Shown: piece by piece, positions 11,528 to 22,015 of the stretch
Position numbering within the stretch: the first letter of the stretch is position 1
How the letters are laid out: the number at the start of each line of letters is the position of its first letter
Assembly (NCBI GenBank): GCA_020048435.1
Contig: JAIFMO010000190.1
Location: 1-34,047, forward strand
Reading direction: 5' to 3'
Length of the DNA stretch: 34,047 nt
From: Sulfuritalea sp.
Lineage (GTDB): Bacteria > Pseudomonadota > Gammaproteobacteria > Burkholderiales > Rhodocyclaceae
Notes under the pieces: generated by a model
Told to the model about the DNA's origin: nothing
What the model saw: the letters and a program-made list of their open reading frames with translations, nothing else
Databases searched by the model: none
Position numbers and translations under genes: made by a program

Positions 11528-11953
11528 TCAGCGACAGATCAGCACCGGCACCTGCGCCAGATGCAGCACCCGCGATGCCACGGAGCCGAGCAGCGCGGTC
11601 TTGATGCCGCCACGACCATGACTGCCCAGGCAGATCAACTCACAGCCCAACTCGCCGGCAAGCCTGACGATGATTTCGGCGGCATGGCCGACATGGATGT
11701 GCGGGGTAGTGGCAATGCCTGCTTGCGCCAGCGCGACAGCGGCCGGTTTGAGCACCGCCTCGCCTTCCTCGCGGTAATAGCGGTCGAGCATTTCCTGGCT
11801 CAGGTGCTGCACCGCCAGGCCGACGGGAATCGGCGCATGCACATGCAACAGATGGACATGCGGTGGCTCGCGAAACCAGCGCACATGATCGATCAGGCTG
11901 AGCACGGCCCGTTGCGAGACCTCGGAACCGTCAATGGCGAGCAGGATGTTCAT
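11528..11953 (-). CDS. Universal stress protein, UspA family
   Basis: The 141-residue protein is a single Usp domain. It starts M-N-I-L-L-A-I-D-G-S-E-V-S, the first strand and loop of the fold, and ends with G-S-H-G-R-G-G-I-K-T-A-L-L-G-S-V-A, the G-x2-G-x9-G-S nucleotide-binding loop of ATP-binding members. It is cytoplasmic and probably binds ATP. It lies 48 bp upstream of copA on the same strand, so it may be induced with the copper exporter under metal stress; that is inference from position. A terminator at 11977-12003 isolates it from the cytochrome c' gene upstream. Confidence 0.9.
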   Translation of the reverse strand: MNILLAIDGSEVSQRAVLSLIDHVRWFREPPHVHLLHVHAPIPVGLAVQHLSQEMLDRYYREEGEAVLKPAAVALAQAGIATTPHIHVGHAAEIIVRLAGELGCELICLGSHGRGGIKTALLGSVASRVLHLAQVPVLICR

Positions 11954-11976
11954 GCGACGATTCTAGCCCCCGGACA

Positions 11977-12003
11977 CAAAAACGGCCACCCGCAGGTGAC
12001 CGC
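11977..12003 (-). terminator. Rho-independent terminator after cytochrome c' gene
   Basis: Read on the minus strand, the 8-bp stem CGGTCACC / GGTGGCCG (one G-U pair) closes a TGCG loop and is followed directly by TTTTTG. It begins 23 bp beyond the stop codon of the cytochrome c' gene and ends before the uspA start, so it separates these two transcription units. Confidence 0.85.
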
Positions 12004-12026
12004 TTCATTGTGGCTGACGAAGAGTG

Positions 12027-12497
12027 TCAGTCCTTGACGCGGAATTTCTCGTGGCAGGCCTTGCAGGATTCGCCGAGTTTTCCGAACTGGGCCTTGACGG
12101 CGGCAGCGTCACCGGACGCGGCGACCTTGGCCATTTCGTTGGCTTCCTTGCCAAAGCCCATGGCCACCTTGCCGACACCTTCCTTGTCGGTGAACAGTTC
12201 AGCCTTGGCCTGGGTGTTCTTCCAGCCCTTACCGGTTTCGGTGCCCGGTTGGTAGAGCGCGCCCATCTTCGAATTGGCAATGGCCTGGATGACGTTGGCG
12301 GCTTCGATCACCTGGTCTTTGTTGAAGGTGCCTTCGACGTTGGCCTTGATGCGACCCATGCTCCAGCCCATCGTGTGATAAGCCGACTGGCGCCAGCGGA
12401 TCTGGTCCTCGGACTTGCCGACGACTTGAGCGGAAGCAGTACCGGCCAGTACGGTCAAAGCCAAACCAGCGATGAGGGTTTGGGTAATTTTTTTCAT
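12027..12497 (-). CDS. Cytochrome c' (class II cytochrome c)
   Basis: The 156-residue precursor has a signal peptide of about 23 residues ending in T-A-S-A. The mature part is a four-helix-bundle class II cytochrome, recognisable by its C-terminal haem site C145-K-A-C148-H149 followed only by E-K-F-R-V-K-D. Such proteins sit in the periplasm, bind a five-coordinate haem and bind nitric oxide; many protect denitrifiers from NO. An AGGAG ribosome site lies 7 nt before the ATG. The gene is downstream of DUF2322, with a copy of the dispersed repeat between them, and is followed by a good terminator. No FNR- or NnrR-type palindrome was seen upstream. Confidence 0.92.
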   Translation of the reverse strand: MKKITQTLIAGLALTVLAGTASAQVVGKSEDQIRWRQSAYHTMGWSMGRIKANVEGTFNKDQVIEAANVIQAIANSKMGALYQPGTETGKGWKNTQAKAELFTDKEGVGKVAMGFGKEANEMAKVAASGDAAAVKAQFGKLGESCKACHEKFRVKD

Positions 12498-12520
12498 TTG
12501 TGTTCTCCTGGGGTTATTAC

Positions 12521-12546
12521 AAAAAGTCGGCGCTAGCGGTACGGCA
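12521..12546 (+). repeat. Dispersed 26-bp repeat, copy A
   Basis: The copy consists of five A residues followed by GTCGGCGCTAGCGGTACGGC and a final A. It is identical to copies C and D and differs from copy B at one base. It lies between DUF2322 (its stop is 14 nt away) and the cytochrome c' gene, both on the minus strand. Read in the sense of those genes, the element ends in a T5 tract. Confidence 0.9.
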
Positions 12547-12560
12547 CGAACCCGTTGCGT

Positions 12561-12887
12561 TCACTCCGTTCCGGTCGCGAATACGTGTTTTACCCGAAAC
12601 TGGCCGCCTTCGGCAACCAGTGCCAGCAGGCGGTCGATGTTGGGGTGCTTGCCGGGATGAGCGCGGGCATCGTCGGCGTGCTCCGCGAAAATCTCCAATC
12701 CCTTCTTCGCGGCCTCGGCATTGATGGCGCCGTAGATCTGACCGAGGTGGTTATAAACGGCGAGCGAACCAGCCTGACCCGGCTTGTTTTCCAGGGTTGC
12801 AACGACATCGCCTTCCTTGCCGACCAGTTCGATGGCCAGCAGGTGGGAAACGCGCGGCATGCTTTTCAGATTCTCGGCAAAACCCAT
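12561..12887 (-). CDS. DUF2322 family protein
   Basis: The 108-residue product matches the DUF2322 family as I remember it, with M-G-F-A-E-N-L-K-S-M-P at the start, E-N-K-P-G-Q-A-G-S-L-A-V-Y in the middle and H-P-G-K-H-P-N-I-D-R-L near the end. The protein is soluble and has no signal peptide. No function is established for the family. Its ATG follows the purB stop by a single base (TGA, C, ATG), so it is translated with purB. The gene's presence next to purB suggests conserved co-inheritance rather than a known role in purine synthesis. Confidence 0.8.
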   Translation of the reverse strand: MGFAENLKSMPRVSHLLAIELVGKEGDVVATLENKPGQAGSLAVYNHLGQIYGAINAEAAKKGLEIFAEHADDARAHPGKHPNIDRLLALVAEGGQFRVKHVFATGTE

Positions 12888-12888
12888 G

Positions 12889-14829
<1,941 letters not shown>

Positions 14830-14833
14830 CTAA

Positions 14834-14862
14834 TTGTGAAGAATTGTAATAGTTAATAATAT
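14834..14862 (+). promoter_or_regulatory. Sigma-70-type promoter of a candidate small RNA
   Basis: TTGTGA at 14834-14839 and TAATAT at 14857-14862 are separated by exactly 17 bp, within a markedly AT-rich patch in otherwise GC-rich DNA. A transcript would begin near 14869. No gene with a ribosome site starts shortly downstream; instead a hairpin and a terminator follow. Confidence 0.55.
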
Positions 14863-14868
14863 AAGAAT

Positions 14869-14973
14869 ATTCTCATAGTACATTCATGGCTGGCTCTTTA
14901 CCGAGAGTCAGTTTCATAGTTCCTCCTCCTTGATCGCCCGGCTTGGCTCCCCCGTCTCGCTGGGCGTTTTTTT
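14869..14973 (+). ncRNA. Candidate small RNA with CU-rich seed region
   Basis: From the predicted start near 14869 to the end of the terminator is about 105 nt. The transcript would contain an 8-bp hairpin (14890-14897 paired with 14904-14911, one G-U pair), then a single-stranded CU-rich stretch TCCTCCTCCTT at 14921-14931, then an intrinsic terminator. The CU-rich stretch is complementary to Shine-Dalgarno sequences, which is the usual design of Hfq-dependent RNAs that block translation. A frame of 11 codons (ATG at 14886) is too short and lacks a ribosome site. This is a prediction from sequence; I recognise no known RNA family. Confidence 0.45.
14935..14973 (+). terminator. Rho-independent terminator of the candidate small RNA
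   Basis: An 8-bp stem, CGCCCGGC at 14935-14942 with GCTGGGCG at 14959-14966 (one G-U pair), is followed directly by seven T residues. It lies 150 bp beyond the J-domain gene stop, so it could also end that transcript. Confidence 0.7.
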
Positions 14974-15054
14974 GCCGGACAGTGCTTCACCGAGTCCCGC
15001 ATCACCAAGTCCCACAATAGATTCCCACCAACCCCATAAACGAGAGAGATCATC

Positions 15055-15176
15055 ATGCGCATAATTATTTCATTGGCAATCATGCTGCTCCCCTTCAGCG
15101 CCTTCGCCTGGGTAGCGGCCCGTCGCAGCTTCAGGACGAGGACTTCCTCGCGCACCGCCCGGTAACGCGCGAGTAA
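15055..15176 (+). pseudogene. Small secreted peptide with an apparent one-base frameshift
   Basis: An ATG at 15055, with a GAGAGA ribosome-like site 7 nt upstream, opens a clear signal peptide (M-R-I-I-I-S-L-A-I-M-L-L-P-F-S-A-F-A). In the present frame the peptide then becomes arginine-rich and stops at 15165. If one G is added to the GGG run at 15110-15112, the frame instead reads W-G-S-G-P-S-Q-L-Q-D-E-D-F-L-A-H-R-P-V-T-R-E and stops at 15174-15176, giving a more protein-like 40-residue precursor. The gene may be broken, or the base may be a sequencing error. No family is recognised. Confidence 0.4.
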
Positions 15177-15209
15177 TCTCCCCACCTTTTTTACCCAAGC
15201 GCTACCTCG

Positions 15210-16634
15210 CTACCACTTGACGCGCGCCGTATAGTCCAGCATCGCCGTGCCGTTAGCCGGTACGGCGATGTTCCATACGGCGCTACGCGACGATTCCTTG
15301 GTATGCGGCTGCGTTTCCTGGGTGATTTCCCAGTCGCCCGGCAGCGGCTCCCGCACCCGCACGCTTACAGCCTCGTCCTTGGCATTGCGAATCTCGATGC
15401 GGTAGGCCGTCTCCGCCGTCGTATCGCCGAGCTTCTTGTAGGAAACCTGCTTGCGGTCGGCGGTAATGTCGAAGGCCTCGCCGAGTTTGAGACTCACTTT
15501 CTCGTTCTTCGCCGTATGCTCGATGCGATCCTCGCCAACAAACTGCGCCGCGCCCTTCGCGTCTCTCGCATAAACCCGCACGATACCGGCGGGTAGCGGC
15601 TTGCCCAGCTGTCCACCCTTGTTGGTGAATTCGACGAACACCGCGGGCTTGATCTTCTGGCCGATCTGATCGTAGCGGCCACGGTAATAGTAGTCGCCAC
15701 CGGCAAGCAAATACTCGCGACGAACCGGAATCGCGCCGGCCGACAGCAGAGCCAGTTGTTTGGTCTGGTTGTCGTCGATGGACGTCGGGCGATCAAAGGT
15801 ATAGAGGTGGTAATCCATCAGGCTTTCCTGGGCGAATTCCGCTGCTTTTCGCGGCGCCGGCGCCGGCATAGCCATCGCGAAGTCCGCCTGCATCCGCTGC
15901 GGACGCGCCCGATTCACCGTGCCGGCCACCAGTTGCAACATGGCGTTGCTGTACGCGGCGCCGCTGCGGTTGGTGAGCGTGACCCAGCCAGAAATATCCA
16001 TCTGGCGACCGTCCGCCGACAGGTTGGCAACATAATCCGCCGACCACGCCAGGCCACCGGTGAGATAGGAAAGTTCCAGCGACTGCTGTCCGCCCGCGCC
16101 TTCGATCAGCACGGAAAGGGTTGGCCGATCACGCAAATTGGCTGGCACGCTGTCGAAGACGATGCGCCCCGGCACGCCGGTCTCGATGCGGTCATGGAAA
16201 CGCAGCACCGTGCCGCCCGCTGTTCCGCCCCCGGCTGCCAGCACCGTGGCCTTTTCCGCCTTCTCCTCGCCCGTGGTCGGATGCGAGCGCAGCACCGTCA
16301 CTTCGCGGCCAATGTACTTTTCCAGCAGCTTGCCCGGTGTCAGCAGATCGAAGTCAAAATTCTGCTCGATCAGCGAAATCGGGCTGCCCGTCACCGCCTT
16401 AAGCAGCGCTGTTTCCGGCCGCATCTGCCCCGACACTTCGCGCAGCGACAGACGGGCCGCGCCGGCCGGCAACTGCACCTTGCGCCGCTCCTTCACCAAA
16501 GCGAGATTGTCGTTATAGACAGTCACGGCAACGGCCTCGCGATCGGCTGCCGTTGAAGTGACTTCCCGGGTGCTTTCAGTTGCACTGCTCACGGTGGCGA
16601 CCGCGAGGCAGAGTGCGCCGATAAAAAGTTTCAT
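15210..16634 (-). CDS. DUF4139 domain-containing exported protein
   Basis: The 474-residue precursor has a signal peptide of about 18 residues ending before A-T-E-S. The rest matches the layout of DUF4139 proteins: an N-terminal part starting A-V-A-V-T-V-Y-N-D-N-L-A-L-V-K-E-R-R, then a long beta-rich C-terminal domain containing L-S-Y-L-T-G-G-L-A-W-S-A-D-Y and ending in A-M-L-D-Y-T-A-R-V-K-W. Related proteins are outer-membrane or periplasmic and some are linked to mucoidy, but no activity is established. The ATG at 16634 is preferred because AGGAA lies 7 nt upstream; a TTG two codons earlier would sit on the ribosome site. It follows the SDR gene by 28 bp, probably in one operon. Confidence 0.85.
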   Translation of the reverse strand: MKLFIGALCLAVATVSSATESTREVTSTAADREAVAVTVYNDNLALVKERRKVQLPAGAARLSLREVSGQMRPETALLKAVTGSPISLIEQNFDFDLLTPGKLLEKYIGREVTVLRSHPTTGEEKAEKATVLAAGGGTAGGTVLRFHDRIETGVPGRIVFDSVPANLRDRPTLSVLIEGAGGQQSLELSYLTGGLAWSADYVANLSADGRQMDISGWVTLTNRSGAAYSNAMLQLVAGTVNRARPQRMQADFAMAMPAPAPRKAAEFAQESLMDYHLYTFDRPTSIDDNQTKQLALLSAGAIPVRREYLLAGGDYYYRGRYDQIGQKIKPAVFVEFTNKGGQLGKPLPAGIVRVYARDAKGAAQFVGEDRIEHTAKNEKVSLKLGEAFDITADRKQVSYKKLGDTTAETAYRIEIRNAKDEAVSVRVREPLPGDWEITQETQPHTKESSRSAVWNIAVPANGTAMLDYTARVKW

Positions 16635-16662
16635 GAGCAAGTTCCTTCCTCGTTGAAATGGA

Positions 16663-17403
16663 TCAGAGCGACAGCCGCTTGAACAGCCGCTCCGGAATAT
16701 GGCGAATCACCCACATGATGCCGCGCCAGAACCACGGCAGGTAAACAACATCGCGACCGCGTTCGATGGCGTCGAGAATACCGCCCGCCACCGCCTCGGG
16801 TTGCGCCCACAGCAGGCCCTTCTTCTCGAAGGCCGCCGTCATCGGGGTATCGACAAAACCCGGTTTGATCAGCAGCACGCCCACGCCCGACTTCGCCAGC
16901 CGGTTCCGCAAACCCTCCAGATACCGCGCCACCAGACCTTTGGCCGCGCCATAAACATAATTGCTCTGCCGCCCGCGGTCACCCGCCACCGAACCGATCA
17001 CGGCCACGGTACCCCTGCCCTGCGCGACAAAATAGTTGCCAAACGCTTGCGCCAGCACGCAGACCGAAACGCCGTTAGCCTCGATCTCGGCACGCAGCAT
17101 GACCAGATCGGCTTCGCAAGCGCGCTGGTCGGGCAGTGTGCCGTGGGCGATCAGCGCCACGTCGATGCCGCCCAGCGCGGCCAGTGCCGCCGCCAGCATC
17201 GCCGCGTGAGTCGCGTAATCGGTCGCATCCATCACATGCGCCGTTACCTTCTCCGCGCCGCGTACCCGCAGATCGGCGGCATTGACCGCCAGCCGCTCGG
17301 CGTTGCGACCCACCAGAAACAAGGCCGCGCCGCGCGTCGCCCACAAACGGGCGGTCGCATGAGCGATAGCCGAGGTGGCGCCGATAATGACAATTCTTTG
17401 CAT
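16663..17403 (-). CDS. Short-chain dehydrogenase/reductase
   Basis: The 246-residue protein has the classical SDR layout: a Rossmann nucleotide loop G-A-T-S-A-I-A at residues 8-14, a conserved A-H-G region, a catalytic serine in I-G-S-V-A-G, and the Y-x3-K pair in Y-G-A-A-K. The C-terminus ends W-V-I-R-H-I-P-E-R-L-F-K and looks amphipathic, so the enzyme may attach to the membrane. The substrate is not evident; some relatives with this T-S-A-I-A variant act with decaprenyl-phosphoribose epimerases, but no partner is present here. The ATG at 17403 has a GGAG ribosome site 6 nt upstream and gives the proper family start; the frame extends 13 codons further. Confidence 0.85.
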   Translation of the reverse strand: MQRIVIIGATSAIAHATARLWATRGAALFLVGRNAERLAVNAADLRVRGAEKVTAHVMDATDYATHAAMLAAALAALGGIDVALIAHGTLPDQRACEADLVMLRAEIEANGVSVCVLAQAFGNYFVAQGRGTVAVIGSVAGDRGRQSNYVYGAAKGLVARYLEGLRNRLAKSGVGVLLIKPGFVDTPMTAAFEKKGLLWAQPEAVAGGILDAIERGRDVVYLPWFWRGIMWVIRHIPERLFKRLSL

Positions 17404-17516
17404 GATTTGCTCCAACAGTTTTCGATTGCGGTGGTTCCACAATAGCCCTCGCGACAGATTAGTTTATTATCCGCTCTCACCCCTCACTTAGACCTTAGAT
17501 TAAATTGGAGATTTCC

Positions 17517-19334
<1,818 letters not shown>

Positions 19335-19383
19335 TTCGCCGCCATGCCACGCCGGTTTAAAAGCGCTCATCCCGCGAGGGACT

Positions 19384-19409
19384 AAAAAGTCGGCGCTAGC
19401 GGTATGGCA
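19384..19409 (+). repeat. Dispersed 26-bp repeat, copy B
   Basis: This copy has the same five A residues and GTCGGCGCTAGCGGT core, but reads ATGGCA where the other three copies read ACGGCA. It lies 49 nt beyond the pckG stop and 10 nt before the terminator stem. Unlike copies A and D it lies in the sense orientation relative to the neighbouring genes. Confidence 0.88.
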
Positions 19410-19419
19410 GCCACAATGC

Positions 19420-19456
19420 AACGGCCGCTCCCAAGCTTGGGGGCGGCCGTTTTTTT
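19420..19456 (+). terminator. Strong intrinsic terminator between pckG and the aminotransferase
   Basis: Sixteen bases at 19420-19435 pair with the next sixteen at 19436-19451, with a single G-U pair, and the run of seven T residues ends at 19456. In RNA a few central bases would form the loop. The ribosome site of the aminotransferase starts only 3 nt later, so there is no room for a promoter between terminator and gene. The hairpin could therefore act as an attenuator as well as ending pckG. Confidence 0.85.
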
Positions 19457-19469
19457 CTGGAGCACGCAC

Positions 19470-20657
19470 ATGAACAGCGCCGCCCGCATGGCCGCGATCG
19501 CCCCGTTTCACGTCATGGAACTCATGGCAAAAGCACGAGCGCTTGAAGCGCAAGGGCGCAACATCATCCACATGGAAGTTGGCGAACCCGACTTCCCGAC
19601 GCCACAACCGGTGATCGAGGCGGCGCAACGCTTCATCGCCAGCGGCCAGGTCTTCTATACCCACGCGCTCGGCCTGCCCAGCCTGCGTGAAGCCATCGCC
19701 GGTTTCTATGCGACACGTTACGGCGCGAACATCGATCCGGCGCGCATCATCGTCACATCCGGCGCGTCAGGCGCGCTGCTGCTGGCGCTGGGCGCCCTCA
19801 TCAGTCCCGGTGACGAATGGCTGCTGACCGATCCGGGCTATCCCTGTAACCGTCACTTCGTGCGACTGCTCGAAGGCGTGCCGCGATCTCTCGACGTCGA
19901 TGCCACGACAGCTTTCCAGCCCACGGCGGAACAGGTCGATGCCTGCTGGACGGCGCGCACACAAGGACTGCTGCTTGCCTCGCCCGGCAATCCGACCGGC
20001 AGCCTGATCGAACCGGCGCGCTTGGCCGAACTATGGCAAACGGTGGCCGCGCGCCACGGCACGCTCATTGTCGACGAGATCTACCACGGCCTCACCTATG
20101 GCGTCGATGCCACGACGGCGCTGTCCCTCTCCGACGAGATCATCGTCATCAACAGTTTTTCGAAATATTTCGGCATGACCGGCTGGCGACTTGGCTGGCT
20201 GGTGGTGCCGCCCCACCAGGTGCGCGACGTCGAAAAACTGGCGCAGAACCTGTTCATTTCCCCCTCGGCGCCAGCGCAACATGCCGCGCTGGCCGCCTTT
20301 ACGCCGGAGACACTGGCCATACTCGAAGCCCGCCGGGCGGAATTCAAGGCCCGCCGCGACCTGCTGCTACCCGGCCTGAGAAGCCTGGGCTTTCGTATCG
20401 GCGTCGAACCGCAAGGGGCGTTCTACATCTATGCGGACATCGGCGATCTGGGTAACGATAGTTTTGCGCTGGCCGAAGCGCTGATCGAGCACGCCGGCGT
20501 GGCCGTCACGCCGGGGCTGGATTTCGGCGACAACGCGCCGGGGCGTCACATGCGGTTCGCCTACACCGTCGCCGCCGAAAAGCTCGCCGAAGGGCTGACG
20601 CGCATGACGCGCTACTTCAGCGCGCAAGCTCCATCGCGTCCGCCACAATGCTCTTGA
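19470..20657 (+). CDS. Pyridoxal-phosphate aminotransferase, class I/II fold
   Basis: The 395-residue cytoplasmic enzyme has the fold-type I aminotransferase pattern: an N-terminal M-E-V-G-E-P-D-F-P-T-P, the S-P-G-N-P-T-G turn, D-E-I-Y-H-G, and the cofactor lysine K232 in S-F-S-K-Y-F-G-M-T-G-W-R. The C-terminus has R-H-M-R-F-A-Y-T, the arginine that binds the substrate carboxylate. It transfers an amino group between an amino acid and a 2-oxoacid; aspartate, alanine/valine or aromatic specificity cannot be chosen from sequence alone. GGAG lies 7 nt before the ATG at 19470. The frame is open upstream to 19404 through the terminator, which is not credible as coding. The last 41 bp overlap the convergent DUF302 gene. 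Confidence 0.88.
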   Translation: MNSAARMAAIAPFHVMELMAKARALEAQGRNIIHMEVGEPDFPTPQPVIEAAQRFIASGQVFYTHALGLPSLREAIAGFYATRYGANIDPARIIVTSGASGALLLALGALISPGDEWLLTDPGYPCNRHFVRLLEGVPRSLDVDATTAFQPTAEQVDACWTARTQGLLLASPGNPTGSLIEPARLAELWQTVAARHGTLIVDEIYHGLTYGVDATTALSLSDEIIVINSFSKYFGMTGWRLGWLVVPPHQVRDVEKLAQNLFISPSAPAQHAALAAFTPETLAILEARRAEFKARRDLLLPGLRSLGFRIGVEPQGAFYIYADIGDLGNDSFALAEALIEHAGVAVTPGLDFGDNAPGRHMRFAYTVAAEKLAEGLTRMTRYFSAQAPSRPPQCS

Positions 20658-21069
20658 TCAGTTCACCGACGGCCGGCACGGCGGCCGGTGGCCGACGGTA
20701 CGCCAGGTAAACCGCGTTCGGCTTGCCCGGCAAGGTATAGACAGTGATGGCAAAAGGACAATACACGATGTTCGACGCATCGGCCTCCATCATCATCCGT
20801 GACACGCGGGCGCTACAAAATTCATAAGTCTCGGTCTGTTCGTAAACCCGGCGGGACGCGCCGATATCCTTACCGGTGCGGTCCAGCATCTCGCCGACAC
20901 GGGACGTATGGGCGATCACCAGACCCTTGCCCTCGATGGCGGCAACCAGCGACTGGCTGACATCGTCGAATCGCCCGTTCGTCGTCGTGACCACCGCTTC
21001 GCTAGCGGCATGTGCGGCAGCAAGCCCGCCAAGCATGAGCGCCATGACACAATAAATCCATTTCAGCAT
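20617..21069 (-). CDS. DUF302 domain-containing exported protein
   Basis: The 150-residue precursor has a signal peptide of about 21 residues ending in A-A-H-A. The mature part fits a DUF302 domain, with F-D-D-V-S-Q-S-L-V-A-A-I-E-x-K-G-L near its start and C-P-F-A-I-T-V-Y further on, and is probably periplasmic. Two cysteines remain in the mature protein and could form a disulfide. The domain has no established role. The gene ends inside the coding region of the convergent aminotransferase, overlapping it by 41 bp. A terminator upstream separates it from the H1-like gene, so it needs its own promoter. Confidence 0.82.
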   Translation of the reverse strand: MLKWIYCVMALMLGGLAAAHAASEAVVTTTNGRFDDVSQSLVAAIEGKGLVIAHTSRVGEMLDRTGKDIGASRRVYEQTETYEFCSARVSRMMMEADASNIVYCPFAITVYTLPGKPNAVYLAYRRPPAAVPAVGELIKSIVADAMELAR

Positions 21070-21089
21070 CGCTTGCCTCCGAATCGGCC

Positions 21090-21130
21090 AAAAGAAAAGG
21101 GTGGCGACTGTTGCATCACAGCCACCACCC
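21090..21130 (-). terminator. Rho-independent terminator of the H1-like gene
   Basis: On the minus strand a 13-bp stem (plus-strand arms 21099-21111 and 21118-21130, two G-U pairs) closes a 6-nt loop and is followed by TTTTCTTTT. It begins 20 bp beyond the stop codon of the H1-like gene and ends 20 bp before the DUF302 start. Confidence 0.88.
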
Positions 21131-21150
21131 CGAGGATCGAAAGAGATCGA

Positions 21151-21807
21151 TCAGGCCGGCCGGGAGCCGGTGGGGAATGGCCAGGCATCCGTAGGGTTGA
21201 GCGAAGGCTTGTGGCCGGGAGCGGCCGCGGTCGACGGCGGCGAAGCAGCAGCGTCTGCCTTGGCGGCCTTCTTCGGCGCAGTTTTCTTCGCGGCGGACTT
21301 CTCCGCCGGTTTGGCTGCGGGCTTGGCTGCGGCTTTCTTCACCGCGGGCTTGGCAGCAGGCTTAGATGCGGGCTTAGTTGCAGACTTGGCCACCGCGGCC
21401 TTTTTCGCAGGCTTGGCAGCCGCGGCTTTCTTGGCGGCGGGCTTGGCCGCAGGTTTGGCAACCGCGGCTTTCTTCACCGCCGGCTTGGCAACGGGCTTAG
21501 CAACGGGCTTGGCAACCGCAGCCTTCTTCGCGGGCTTGGCGGCAGCTTTCTTCGCTTCCGGCTTGGCGGCAGGCTTGGCTACCGCAGCTGGCTTCGCGGC
21601 GGGCTTGGCCGCTGCGGCCTTCTTCACTGCCGGTTTGGCCGCGGGTTTGGCGACAGCAGCTTTTTTAGCAGCGGGCTTGGCCGCCGCTGCTTTCTTCACC
21701 GCCGGTTTGGCAGCAGCAGCCTTCTTCGCGGCAGGCTTGTCAGCAGCAGATTTCTTGACGGCAGGTTTCTTCGCCGCCGGCTTCTTGGCTTTCTTGGGAT
21801 CAGCCAT
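21151..21807 (-). CDS. Lysine/alanine/proline-rich histone H1-like protein
   Basis: The 218-residue product is almost entirely built of short degenerate units such as K-P-A-A-K-K-A-A, from about residue 6 to 180. Such very basic, low-complexity chains resemble the C-terminal tail of eukaryotic H1 and the bacterial HctB, BpH1 and AlgP type proteins, which bind and condense DNA. The final 40 residues are different: few lysines, and P-S-L-N-P-T-D-A-W-P-F-P-T-G near the end, which may be a functional tail. A strong AAGGAGG ribosome site precedes the ATG and a strong terminator follows, so this is a monocistronic and probably well-expressed gene. Repeat number is likely to vary between strains. 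Confidence 0.85.
   Translation of the reverse strand: MADPKKAKKPAAKKPAVKKSAADKPAAKKAAAAKPAVKKAAAAKPAAKKAAVAKPAAKPAVKKAAAAKPAAKPAAVAKPAAKPEAKKAAAKPAKKAAVAKPVAKPVAKPAVKKAAVAKPAAKPAAKKAAAAKPAKKAAVAKSATKPASKPAAKPAVKKAAAKPAAKPAEKSAAKKTAPKKAAKADAAASPPSTAAAPGHKPSLNPTDAWPFPTGSRPA
21250..21800. repeat. Degenerate short tandem repeats inside the H1-like gene
   Basis: On the plus strand the segment is a run of units such as GGCTTGGC(A/G)GC with GC(G/A)GGCTT and TTCTTC variants, 24-36 bp apart. Units are not identical at the DNA level, but similar enough for slipped-strand or recombination changes in length. The same composition produces long open frames on the opposite strand that are not genes. Confidence 0.7.
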
Positions 21808-21986
21808 GTTGAACCTCCTTCACAAAGTAACAGGGGAAAAAACCACCATTTACATCAGAGAGCAACCCGTCTGGGCCAAAACGGATTATTCAACGCTTTC
21901 AAGCAATTGAAAGGGACGAATTCCTTGCGTTTCTCCGCTCATATCGCCAATGGCATGCAATGCGCGGATGCTGCGTCTTTGTGCGA

Positions 21987-22004
21987 CCCACTATATGTAG
22001 TGGG
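21987..22004. promoter_or_regulatory. Palindromic site resembling a NrdR box
   Basis: CCCACTA and TAGTGGG flank a TATG centre. The core CACTATATGTAGTG differs by one base from a symmetric CACTATATATAGTG, which is close to the NrdR operator pattern. NrdR boxes normally occur in pairs before ribonucleotide reductase genes, and only one is seen here, about 180 bp upstream of the H1-like gene, so the match may be fortuitous. Confidence 0.3.
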
Positions 22005-22015
22005 TGAGTGACTGA

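Noticed and set aside
12498-12560. Search for an FNR/NnrR-type palindrome before the cytochrome c' gene
   Set aside because: No TTGAT-N4-ATCAA-like sequence is present; only the dispersed repeat lies there.
14898-15185. Minus-strand frame of 95 codons
   Set aside because: It covers the candidate small RNA and the signal-peptide ORF in antisense, has no ribosome site and no protein-like pattern.
21260-21800. Regular repeats considered as a CRISPR array
   Set aside because: Units are degenerate and coding, with no constant repeat or unique spacers, and no cas genes are present.
20908-22011. Glycine/arginine/leucine-rich and alanine/phenylalanine-rich plus-strand frames over the H1-like gene
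   Set aside because: They are the reverse complement of the K/A/P repeats. The minus-strand gene has a strong ribosome site and a terminator.
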